This document shows, one piece after another, positions 22,748-34,089 of a stretch of DNA of 64,000 nt. Source of the stretch: Oscheius sp. JU75 (lineage: Eukaryota; Nematoda; Chromadorea; Rhabditida; Rhabditidae); the NCBI GenBank assembly GCA_037178855.1, contig JASJZC010000007.1:3472001-3536000 (forward strand), written 5' to 3'. Position 1 is the first letter of the stretch; each line of letters begins with the position of its first letter. The position numbers were made by a program, and so were the translations under genes. The notes beneath the pieces were generated by a model that was not told the DNA's origin, ran no database searches, and was given only the letters and a program-made list of their open reading frames with translations.

Positions 22748-23609
22748 TTATGCAAGAAAATCATCCGACTGCTCGAGGATGACTGTGTTCGGATTGTTTT
22801 CACACATGGAAGTTCTTCGAATCGACGGTTCCGGTTTGTGACTGGCCAAAAGCTGGATCTACAGAGATGTTGATTGGAATATATTTCTGTTCACCTACCC
22901 TCATTGGACCTACGAACAGCTCCGGCTCAGAAATTGCAAAGCCTGAGTGCATATATTGCTGAATAGCCACGTCGGCTCTAAAAACTTTATGAGTGCGTGT
23001 CTTCTTCTCCAAACCTCATTCCAATAAGACGATGGATGCTCGAGAACTGAATCACTGGATGTTCTATACAGACATTGGAACCATCCACCAAAAGAGGAAC
23101 TTTTTCAACACGGAAGGAAGAACCAGTTTCGCCATCAACTACACACCGTATATTATAGAGACATATTTCAAAACATACCGATAAACACATCCATTAGAAT
23201 TTTACCCGCGGATGTAGTAGACAGAACAGCATCTTTGACCTGTCGTCCACTCAAAGAAATAGTTTCTCCACTGGTCGTCTCCAGTAAACCCTAGAAACAA
23301 AGATTCAGTTTGCTCGTGCTATCAAAGGCTCAAGTCTATGTTTGCTTCCTGGTGGGAGACCAGACTTTTTCATTAGACGCGTGATCTACGCAACACGACT
23401 AGGCTCATGTGGTTCAATTATCGATGATGACAAAAAATGAATCCTTTTGAGCAAAAACTACCAAAACGCTTCATGAATAGTAAAAGAAAACTCACTTTGA
23501 AAGAAGAACGGTCCTTTGTGAAAATGAGTCGAGCGTTGCCAGTTTCGGAGATTTGGTAGAGGACTCCAAGACGGTTATTCATATCGCGGTACCTGTAGCG
23601 ACGCTGCAT
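22748..23609 (-). CDS. Unrecognised 179-residue protein, multi-exon
   Basis: Exons 23496-23609, 23179-23290, 23015-23138, 22899-22977 and 22748-22858 splice in a continuous frame that is exactly 180 codons, starting at MQRRYRYRDMNNRLGVLYQ. The middle is rich in short beta-like strands (NARLIFTKDRSSF, GETISLSGRQVKDAVL, FRVEKVPLLVDG). The last intron (22859-22898) is open in the same frame; if it were retained the protein would instead end at 22800. An upstream exon may add a hydrophobic segment: ATG at 23845 begins MFVVTQFVIGTCFVSRLF, but its donor does not join the next exon in frame unless a non-obvious acceptor is used. No family is recognised. Confidence 0.5.
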
Positions 23610-24459
23610 CTTGACTAAGCAGAACAAACAGCAATTGAGAAAGGATGTAAAGTCCAAAATATAACTGGTGGACACCACAGGTGGGTCAGCTGGACAAAGT
23701 TGGCCCGCTCTTCACACCTTACCGGAATAGGAACAGGGTCGGAGGTCTTTTTCGTTTGATTGAGACATGGAAGAAATGTGGTGCCACGTGAGAAAAGTCG
23801 CGAGACAAAGCATGTCCCGATAACGAACTGTGTAACGACAAACATCAAAGCTCCTGAAGGATGCCGTCTGTTCCAAACCTTACTGATCAAAAATTTCACT
23901 AGGAAACGAGCAGGATTAATTTTCAGGCAAAGGTATGCAGAAGAGGCTAGACAGGGAAGTGTAAAAGTTATATTGGAGAAACCGCGTGTTCTTACACTTT
24001 CCCAGAGATCACTTCACGTGATTAAAAAGTATGGTCTCGGGATGCTCAAGGAAAAGCTTTACACTTTGTCTTTGCGTAAGCTTCGTGACCTCGTGGCACT
24101 CTTGTGACGTTTCGAGGCGAAAAATGATAGTCGATTATGGCAGAAAGAACAAGAATCGATTGAAAGACGATTGAAACACTTGCAGCCGATCACCAAGAAG
24201 TGTAGCAGACTAGTGGCGTAAAAACAATACGCAAAGTGCGATGTCTGTCTTCATGTGATCGCAAATAGATCAACAGAAGGGTAAGAAACCCCCGTGCAAA
24301 CAAAACTGATTACTACAAGAGAATGAACGTATCATTTTTTATCAAAAACATGACACAAACATAGCAGACTAGGATCACAGACTCTGTTCATTCTCGAAAG
24401 TGAGATCACCACACAATTGTGGGTACCGGTTTCAATTTGGGCACAATGCGTTCAGCATA
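23610..24459. other. Intergenic region
   Basis: Apart from the possible 5' exon at 23.7-23.85 kb, no feature is seen. A plus-strand frame of about 115 codons overlaps it antisense and lacks any domain. Confidence 0.35.
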
Positions 24460-26829
24460 TTACACGTAGGTCATCGACTGAGTGGGATGTATTACGGGAC
24501 ACACTGTTATTCGTCCTTCCTCTTCACGACCAGCGCTTCCAGGCGAACTTCTCCATTGTCTACTAGGAGCTGTCCCATATCCACTTTCCCTGCCTCCTTC
24601 TTCATACTTTTTGAAAGGAGGCGAGTCGGCAGGAAGTCTGAACAATATCAATTGAACAGGATGCTCTTTGTTACTTACCCTTGAAGCTCCCTCTCTACAC
24701 TGGCATCACTTCCTGTAGGAGAGAAGATTTGTCTTTGGGGTGGAGGAGGAGGTCGACAGGTTGGAGGTGGCTTCCGAATAGACATCCTACCATCACCAAA
24801 CTTTGGCGAACTGATCGGAGGTGGAGGTACGTGGAAAAATGAAGGGAGAGTACCTAAGATGAGCATAAGTACGTGTTTATGATCTACAACTACCTCTGGC
24901 TGGTATTTCCTCGTAGTGGTCAGTCGGTGGTACCACAGTGTGATAAGCTGCTCTGTTCTCACGTGGATGTAGTCGAAGAGTAGTCGAAGCTGAATGCCTC
25001 ATAGCAATAGGCTCTGGGTAGTTCGACACATACGACCTGAAAACGACAAATAAAATGGACTCTAGTGACCCTGTCTCTCAGTAACTTAAAGATATGCAAT
25101 ATGGTACGCAACCCCAATCGATCACCTCTTTCGACAATGCAGCAGATCAATGATGGATTGGAAAATATCTCTCGGCGATATGCCACCAGCCGGCGCATTT
25201 ATGGTCGGTCAGCATATCGCAGCTATTGTTATTTATGACGTGTGACCAATAAAATATTTGTCGAGAAGCGAAACTCACCGCATCGTTGCCGGCGTAGCTT
25301 GGGAGAATAGCCTATTCACATTTGGATTCGAGCCACAATCGTAAATCTGTATATTCTGAAAAAGCAAACAAGTTTTGATTTGATTCTCCTTCATACCGAG
25401 TTGGTCGTTTTCATCGAGTTGTAAGTCCAAACATTGTCCCCGCATGTGAGAATAGCGTCCGAGGAAGTCGTCTTGCTCTTGTGATTGGTGCTTCGTCTGA
25501 AATTGCGTTATTCAGTACAGAGCCTCCATCCCCCACGAGTTTGCTTGCTGTCATTGTCAGGCCCACATAGCATTCAAATCGCTTATGAAATTATTGCTGA
25601 TGAAGTGCGTGGCCGTGACAGCATCTTCTCTGAATAGCCACCATTGAAGGTGCCCTAAAGACACGCAACACTTCCCGTTGTACGAGAACCAAGCGCGACC
25701 CCCCGTTGTGCAACGACGGAGGAATGTCAAGAAAGACACTTCAGAACCTGTAGACCTCGCGATCCCGGCTGACACCGCGACTAATTGCCTGTTGACCGCT
25801 AAGACCATGTCAGGATGGGAGGTAACGAGGTTAAGATTCGGCTCTCGAGACACATTCTCGATCATCTTCTGGTTTGAATGAGAGTATACGATCTTTTACG
25901 ATCTTGGAGGACTGCTTCTCGGCATTGCCCAGATTTACGACATCCGATGGCCGGACAGCTGTTTTCCCAATCATCGGCCCTAAGTGAAACATTTGCCTTA
26001 GCTGCCGGGTCAGTAAATTCTGTTGTTGGGGTCAGCTGCGGACATTTCCATCATAAGCGTGACCCAGAGGATCGAATAATGGCCCGAGGTGACTGATCGA
26101 CTTGTCACCTCATTGCTAACCAATAAATTAATAGACTTTCGGGCATAGAAGCTTCTCCCCGAAAATATTAGAAAAACAATACGTACCTTCTAAGTTTGAA
26201 GATCAACGTGATCAGAAGAGCCAGAAGAAGGAGTACGGCTAGGATGGCTACAACAATGAGGGCTTTTGGTGAAATTTTTATCCCGTTTCCAGAAGAGATA
26301 TCCGTGAGAGAAACAAACGGTCCCCATTCGCAGTCTGGAGCCTGAAATCATTGGATAAGGTTTTTCTCATACAAAAGAAGCAGATGGTCCAAATCGGGAG
26401 AAGCGCTCAATAGAAATACCCGATTAGCATACTTCGCTGAGTGCTCTGCCAAACACTACCATGTCAATCGAGACTCATTCAGCGTTAATCCTTGCGAGGC
26501 CGTACTTGTGGACCCAGCATGGTCTTATCCCTCTAATGCTCTGCTTAATCATTTCGACTAAAAATGCGACAAGTCGAAATGAACGACGGCCAGCTCCCGG
26601 GAGAAGAGCACTTTTTCTTCTCACGCAATCCCCAGGGAGTCAAAATGAATTCGCGGCTGCTTTGATAATTCATCACGAAATGCAAATGGTTGGCATGGCT
26701 GTACGAAAATTGAATTTTGAAACGTACCTTTTGAAATGGTTCGTCGTTGAGCAGATGCCACACCAATGAAGCATCTGGAGGTGGTGGAAGATCAAACTCC
26801 GGTGGAGCAGGAACGCAGCCGCAGCTCAT
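24460..26829 (-). CDS. Single-pass membrane protein with poly-Pro, YEEI and PDZ-ligand tail; unrecognised
   Basis: Seven exons: 26728-26829 (5' end uncertain), 26187-26341, 25397-25496, 25279-25355, 24894-25036, 24679-24853, 24460-24637; 309 residues from the ATG at 26829. The short ectodomain has CGC and PAPPEFDLPPPPD; exon 2 adds DCEWGPF and one transmembrane helix (ALIVVAILAVLLLLALLITL) followed by basic KLRR, so the tail is cytosolic. The tail contains tyrosine motifs (YHTV, DHYEEIPA: a YEEI site of the type bound by Src SH2 domains), proline runs (HVPPPPISSPKF, RPPPPPQRQ: SH3/EVH1-like ligands) and ends in MTYV, a class I PDZ ligand. Upstream of 26829 the frame stays open through a signal-peptide-like stretch (FPLLLNVLIFPILVF) without an ATG, so a further 5' exon, or a one-base error joining the ATG at about 26955, is likely. 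Function unknown. Confidence 0.7.
25497..26186. other. Long intron (690 nt) of the tailed membrane protein
   Basis: It lies directly after the transmembrane exon. Overlapping frames on both strands reach about 100 codons but no domain is recognisable; it may hold a mobile-element remnant or an alternative exon. Confidence 0.35.
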
Positions 26830-26929
26830 CTCGTCATGGAAGCGAAAAACAAGAATTGGGAAGATCAAAACATTGAGAAGAAGTGGAAAAGTAGCCAAGT
26901 TAGCAGCCTCTGTTCACGGATCGTCGTAA

Positions 26930-29900
26930 AAGTGTGAATGCGGCCATATCTACAGCAAACAGAAAGTATGACCATTATGCCGTTTTTCAGCGTTACGGCT
27001 CATATTCCCTTTCGTAGTCAACTATCCCGGAAAAATCTCTGCCCTGCTCACCAAAATGTCAAACAAAAAAGTATATTTTAAGGAAAGGAGGTTTAAAATT
27101 TATGATTGTCTACTCAGTGGCAAGCAAGCAATTAATAGAGGTCTGGGTCCTTAGCCACACTAGCATATTTTTTGTTTTACGAGTTGGACCTTGGGGCAAC
27201 GAGGGCGCGCCCCATTACGCCATTCACACCACGCCAATTGACTCCGTATCGGCCAACTCCCGACGCCTTGATCCGATCCGACGACAATCGGTGTATTCAA
27301 GCCGAGGCCCGCAACAGGTCGAAGACTGTTCAAGTTGAAATAGAGAGAGTAATTACGAGCAGAATTATCGTGTCAATAGGGCGCCAACAACGCGGTCATC
27401 CGTCTCCATTTGACTCATTTGACTGTCACGTACTTCAACGATACCATCTACCGCCGATTGAGCTCTAATTAGGAAGCTAATTATAGTGAAAAGGTTTTTT
27501 GAAACTCGAAATACTTAAGAACACCGTGGAAGGAACAAGAAGTTAGGGTAGCTTACGCTGAAACAATATACCTGACCGTAGCAGGTGGTAGGAGCATAAT
27601 TGAGAAGTCATCCAGATGTGATATAATGCAGCCAGGTAATTGTGCGGAAGGCGGTGGGCACAATTGCTGTGGATTGGACATAACCCCTCTAGGAGTTATG
27701 TAAGACAAATGGAGCAGAGCTGTTGCATTGGCAGGGGGCTACTGCTTGAACTGGAGCTGTAGGCTGCGCTCCAAAATTCAAAGCAAATGGCTCTTCTGTT
27801 TTCTTTGAAATCCGAGATCGTGAATTGAAGAGGGCCGAGTAAAAGAGTTGGAATCGAAGACGCGTTTGTCCGCAAGCCTAACGAGCACAAATCTCATTCG
27901 ACTGCCAAATCGGGCGAAACACTAACACAATTAGGGAAACGCCCTTTCGCTTCTCTCTGAGGACAACTTATAACAAAAACCACATCTGTTGTAGGAACGA
28001 TACCGGAAATGCTAATTAAACTAGTAGAGGGTACCTATCGCTTTCCTTGGAGGAAAACGCTTGTCGCCCTAATAAGGGAGAGATGAGTCAAAGTAGCAAA
28101 AAGAAAAGGAAGCGAATGATGATGCACTGCCCGCAATTAGCCTACAAGGATGAGTATTCGGGAGGGCGGACTGGGGCGTGGCTACAGGCGGGAAACTGCT
28201 GCGACGAGATTAACACCTATGATATGCAAATATATACTCTCGGTAGAGTCTTTTTGAGATATTTAGTTTTGGAGGTGCTAATGGAATATGGCGGTAGGAT
28301 GTGAAAAAGTAATGAAGGCGCTACCGTTTCCTCCAGAAGACCACTGCCTAGGAGCCGCTGAGTCGCAACTGCTGCCAAAAGTAGCTGATTTTGGAAGCTA
28401 CAAATCAGCCACCCGCAAAGTTAGTTTCCTGGTGCTGCTGACAAAGAATCGCTACAAATAGAATTGCGGCTGCATCTGTGTGTTGAATAGTGGACATAAC
28501 ACAATTTATCGTTTATAGGACTTGAAAAGACGCAATCTGCCACATAGGCGCGCATATTTGGAGCTCATCTATAATGCAAAATTCACAACATGCACCCGAC
28601 AACTTGACTGCGTGAAACCAAAACAACTGTTGAAGAAGACAGTATACAGTCTTCATAGAGGTCATTGAGGACCATCTCTCATAACAGAATAATGAGTACT
28701 TTCCTAAGGGGAGCGCCGGTCATAAAGCAGGCCGACCGACAGCATATGGCTGGCGGCTTGCGGACACATTTTTTTCTTATGCGGAACAGGTAATTAGATT
28801 GGGACCGTTCCTCGGAGAAGTTCGCGTTCGGAGCCCATCCCATAAAGTCATAAAAAGACATGCACGCAGGTGCAAATCCTCAACAACAGATGTACGTCTT
28901 GTGGGAAAAACAGTTTACTACCTGGACGACGCGTGCAACCAGATGCCCCGGTTTGAGGTTGAGCAAGTTTTTAGGGGTAGAGTCTTGCTGGCCGATTGGA
29001 TTGAGAGAGTCATTAAGAAAGGCACAAGATTGATTGAGTTCGTTTTCACCCCTTTTGAGTTATGGCGATTGGAAATTATTTTCGAAGAGGCACTTAGAGA
29101 AAGAAGTCTCGCAAATCAAGTGTTCGGCTGTAATGCTCGAGATGGACGAGGTTAAGCTTGTACAGCAGAAAATACGGCCAAAGGTCCGTTGCGGCCAGTC
29201 TACAATGTGGTAATCCGCTCGTCTGCGCAACCTCTACGGATCTCAGCAAAGGAGGCGCATGTAAATAAAGAAGATCAAAGAGGGAGCCTCTTAACCCAAT
29301 TGAACGGCCGGCACATGGACAGTATCCCACGGTTTAGTGCAAATAGACAGTCTGTAACAATCTCAAGGAATCGTCTTTCTTGAGGACCGTGAATGTAGAG
29401 AGTGCGGTAGACGGAAAAAACGCGACAGGTGGCAGGTGGAAGACGTTTCATGCGTCAGTGCGCTTATCCGCTAAATACAGTGCCAATCCCATTGAAACGT
29501 CTCTCAACGGAAAAGGTTAAGAAAAACGGTTTGTGATCAATTAAGAAAGCGCTTTTAGGCTTACCAGGTCATGTCTACAAGAGGAAGTAGTGTCTTTGCA
29601 CCTAGTCGGGTTTATATCATACGAACGCTGGCTAATCCAACGCCAAAATAAACAAACACATGGGATAAACCATGAGCGTTTCGGGTTACGCGCACTCGGT
29701 ATCCATCCAGATGGTCATTTGAACAGCCAGGTGACTCGTTCGAAAAGAAAAACTCTTAGTAACCTGTACCGAAGCGGCTAGAGAAAAAGGACCATACTTG
29801 CCTGTCACATTACTCAACGACCAACAATAGCACGGTATACCATCAAAGACGGGAACGGAACAGTAGGGATTAGCCAAGTTTGAAACACGAGACTCTCAAA

Positions 29901-32900
29901 GAGGATACAGTGCGTGGCATGGGAAAAAGAATTTGGATATAGTGATACTTGTGACCTTTGCTACGTATGTTAATGAGGCCGGCTGGTTTTGAAGCGTCCG
30001 CAAACGACATTCGTGTAGATAACAGCCATGTTATTATAAGATAGCACGTGTTCCGGTCAAGGAGACTAGCATGAACAACTTTTAATTAAACACTTTTTTG
30101 ATACGCCTCTGTACTGTGGTGTAATAAGAGTTCGTATATCTTAGAGATCTGCGAATACAAGCCCCGACCGGCTACTATCCGTCAACGTCCGGAATGATGG
30201 AAGAGTCTGCCGCAAACCGAACAAATACCTACAATAAGAATGGGACTGTATGTCTTGAATGTAGCTCTTATATTTGACAAAAGCCCCATTAGCCTGGCTA
30301 CAATAATGGAAGGTCCTCAAAGAATCGGCTTGCGTGAGAATTGCGCAACAGGTAGAGTCGGCTACAAGGAAGGGTCATACAGGAGCCAGATGTGTGTTAT
30401 GCCAATTAGGTCCTGCACACAAGGAGGAAATGACAGTGGCGGCGCGCACTTGTAGCCCCCTGCAGACGTATAATTATCAGCTCTGTCAAGGTCGATGGCT
30501 CTACTGTCAGAGTCAGAGGGTTTGTGGAGCTAATGCAGGGCCTCCATTCCTTACACGAGAACCTGTCAAGTACAGACATCTTGTACTAATTGACAAGTAA
30601 CCAATTAGAAGTGATAGGGGGCTTGAAGAAAGAGGTACCATAAGGGAGTCAGCAGGTGGGAATCGTCACTATCGCTAATAATAGTCAACAGCAAAGTGTT
30701 GATGAGCAGGTGCTATCTGTGTATTCAAGGTAGCATTAAGGCGACCTCCCACGGCGAAGTTTAGTGCAGGATAATCAGCCGATAATCGTTTGTTAGTTTG
30801 GCCTTCTCATTATGGTGCACTGACATTTAATACCCAGCTTGGTGGACCTATTAGATGTTTAAACTCTCAATAATCAATGGCAAGTAAGGCAAAAGTAGAG
30901 TCTTTGGATGTAATGAGTGCATAAAAAAGTAAGTTCAAGAGAAGATTGAGCATTAAAGGCTTAGAACTTCTATCTGGCTTCAAGAGGGAAACGTTTAAAT
31001 ATTTGAAGATGTCCTTCAAGATCCAGAGAATTTGATTAGTGTCCTTCAAAACCACCTGCCTCTCATGACTGGACAGTATGCGTGTGTTGAGCACCGAGTG
31101 ATTTTCTACGGGCAACCCTTGATTAACTTAGTCAAAATGGGAAGCGCGAACAAAAGTGCTACATACGGGAGATTCAATGTAATTGACGGCACCCTACAAT
31201 TACGACACCTGCTCTGGTGTATGAATGCCTGTTGTTCACTCCAAGGTGCCGAACAATTAAAAACGTCGAGCCTATTCGTGTCCGAAAGGTAGACGATCTG
31301 AGAGTGAGAATCGGGTGTCAAATGGGGGCCCATCAAAAGATGCCGCAGGTCAGCTGTTACAGTAATTATCAGTCTGCAGAGCCTCGCTGACATAGAAACA
31401 CGGCCTGTCGTTACACGGATGACAATTTATTGCATTTCTTGTCTGTGATAGTCCAGTCTCCGTCGGCTGGAGGGATTACGATATGTTTGTAAGAGGACGA
31501 GTGTTAATCCACAGTGTCTATTAGCCAGCCGGCGGCTAGCTCTGATGACCGTATAATTACAAACAGAATCGGGATTAGATGCCGAGGCAAAACTTTCGAG
31601 TCAAAGACTAGTCTCGACAAGCAATGCTTCTTCCAATCTCGGCGCGGTGCGGACTCTTGAGGAACTCGGACCGGCTGAGGGCGATCACAGCGCAATTATT
31701 CGAAGATTCGAATCTATTGAAGTGGAAATGTGGCGCCAACTGGGTACAATTACCTATGGATCTAAAGAACTCCCATGCTTGAAAATTTTTAGTGCTTTCA
31801 AATACAATCCAAGAAGCCCTTTTGGTTTAAAGCTAGTGCTCAACTCGTGTTAAAATGATAAGAAACACGAAAGGTTCATCATTCCATTTAGATTAGGTTA
31901 CAGCACGATACAAAAGAAACGCCGCAAAATGGCTGACTGTTACATCAACTTTGAAAAACTTGTATCTGCAAACGTACGCTAAACTTTTGTTCGAAACTAA
32001 CTGAATACTTCGGTAAATCTAAGATTGCGGCTTGGTAGAGTCAGAAATTTAAACCTGCTCAGTAAAAATAGACTAACGCAACTATGGAGACATCAAAGGA
32101 ATAGCTGGTAGGATCACCGTAAGGATATGAATTGAGGTTTAATCCCCTCAGGCGAGCAAATTGGTCGACAGCTGGGCAACCGGAAATAACCACGAGAATT
32201 GGTAGAAGACACAACTGAAGACTCAGTCCATAAATGTTTCTACGTCAGAACACTCGCTTGAATCACCCTTTGTCGCTTTATATCCAAATACGGGAAACAG
32301 TAATCATGGATAATACGTTTATAGCTAAAGAACCAGCCAAACTCTCTACTACTGACTCACTCTCTAGAAGAGTATCCTAATTTAAGAAGAGGAAGCTGTC
32401 GGTATGTGACCGGGGAGAGCGGCTCATTTGGTTGTCGAATATGTTTCAATTTGCGCCTGAATGGACAGAAATGACCGGGAACGGCTTCTAATGACCGGGC
32501 CACAACTCGATTTGCTAATTGCAGAAGGCGTCCATCGCAACAGGACAAGTGATGAACAGCACAATTGGATATAAGTCATCTAAGCTGAGTCACAAGGCTA
32601 TTTCCAAAAGAATCTCAAAACACCCGTACAAATCACGGGGACTGGAGCATTTCATGTGGTGAAACTGATGCATCGGCTGGTTTAGACAATACTAATTAAC
32701 AGAATATATTATAAGGAGCGTGTCGGGTCTGGACATACGAGTCGGCTAATGGTATCATCTCAACCCGGAGGTCATGAATTCTCTCGGTCATTTATGAGAT
32801 GTCCACACATGCTCATCAGTCCAAGACACACAAAAAAGGCTTTTCTGCTGCTTGTCGTTAATCTAGACTTTTACCGACTCTTGTCTTACTAACATGATTA

Positions 32901-33372
32901 TGTTTTATAGCAGCAGTAATAGTAATAAGATCAGAGAGACGAATATAAGGTCCGGTCGGCCAATTTGTCCAGGAGAAAGGCCAACCTCATTGTCGATGAG
33001 TGTTTTCTGTCTGTGCTAATTCGGCATATATTAGCAATGAGCACAGCTAACTCATTAAGACCGCGGAGACAATCATAGGTTCAAGAAAGATGTTGTGACA
33101 GCTGCATTTTGAAAATAGACGAACCTGCTTTGTCCGTTCGCAGCAGAGGTCACGGTAGAGCTATACAAACATTCACACATTCTATCGTCCTGGGAACCTG
33201 ATAACGGAGGCTGTATTGTTCTGTGAGCGTAAGACGATGGATTAGTTGAACATTTATGACCTAGACATCAGGTTAGTATCGAACTAGGGGCAACAGGGAC
33301 AACGATTTATTACTCGAATAACTCGTAGGACGACGTTTGGATGCTGTGGGACATGACAGTAGCAGAATCAAT
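26930..33372. other. Gene-free tract, about 6.4 kb
   Basis: I saw no coding exon, tRNA, terminal repeat or obvious tandem array. Frames reach at most about 118 codons, as expected by chance. The base composition is more even than in the flanking AT-rich spacers. Confidence 0.5.
33305..33310 (-). terminator. AATAAA (minus) of the prohormone-4-like gene
   Basis: TTTATT on the plus strand, 63 nt beyond the stop on the minus strand. Confidence 0.45.
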
Positions 33373-34089
33373 TTAGAAGAAGCCCGTTTCCTGAAATTGA
33401 CTCGTTTTATTAATACCAGGTATCAAAACCTGTAGTTTTTGTACAAAGAAGCGGAAATCGGCAGCCTCGTTGCTGGTAAGCTCGTCGGTCGAGCCACTAA
33501 GAATTCCCTCCAACACGAGCATCATATGAGCGGTCTCTTCCTCTGAGAGCTTCATTTCCTGGCCGAAGAGATCCGCTGTTGGGGATTCTATGATCAGTTA
33601 ATAAGGCCCTCATTTCCGTATCAAAAACTTACGGGAAAGAGCAACGGCCACCTTGTCGACGCCGCCCATTCCTCCGAGCTCTCCCTTGGCTTTTGGACCG
33701 AAAACCTTGACCAAGAAGTCCTTGCCATGAGCAGCCATGAGCGCCTTAAGGAAGGCGGCGGTTTCTTCTACTGGAGGACGAGTGGCAGCGGTGCACATAC
33801 TCTTGTTTTCATCGTATTCGTCAGAACAGTCAGGGGAGCCATCACAAAGGTATTTGATGGGAACGCATTCCCCAGAGGGACATTCGAACGGGTGCCAAGT
33901 GGGACAGGGAGCTGCAAAAAGGATTAACGATTCTCACATTTGTCAAAAAAAGTTTTTTGAAAGCATAAACTTACTGGAAGAATCGCCGCGCTTGCCGCCT
34001 TTCACAAGTTCCCTGATGCTGAAGGCGTAGATTTGCGGAACAGCGGCAACAACAAGTGCTGCCAGTAAAATGTGCCGCAACGTCCACAT
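33373..34089 (-). CDS. Prohormone-4-like neuropeptide precursor with LDL-receptor class A domain
   Basis: Four exons: 33975-34089, 33633-33911, 33430-33587 and 33373-33390, all in frame, 189 residues. A signal peptide (MWTLRHILLAALVVAAVPQIYA) is followed by FSIRELVKGGKR, a peptide ending in Gly-Lys-Arg, the signal for prohormone cleavage and C-terminal amidation. Next is a complete LDLa domain with six Cys and the calcium-binding acidic cluster (CDGSPDCSDEYDE). The rest (CTAATRPPVEETAAFLKALM, GGVDKVAVALS, ending ETGFF) matches the conserved C-terminal region of insect prohormone-4/IDLSRF-like precursors. The final five residues need the 39-nt intron at 33391-33429 removed. Secreted; a neuronal signalling role is inferred from the family. 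Confidence 0.88.

Noticed and set aside
23760-24107. 115-codon plus-strand frame
   Set aside because: No domain, no signal or splice chain, and it overlaps a likely minus-strand exon.
28799-29155. 118-codon frame in the gene-free tract
   Set aside because: No recognisable motif; length is within chance for 6 kb of this composition.
32138-32160. GGTTTAAT resembling the start of the SL1 spliced leader
   Set aside because: It diverges after eight bases and has no donor or Sm site in place.
27470-33020. Apparent clustering of TAATTA/AATTAG homeodomain-like motifs
   Set aside because: A rough count is about what base composition predicts.
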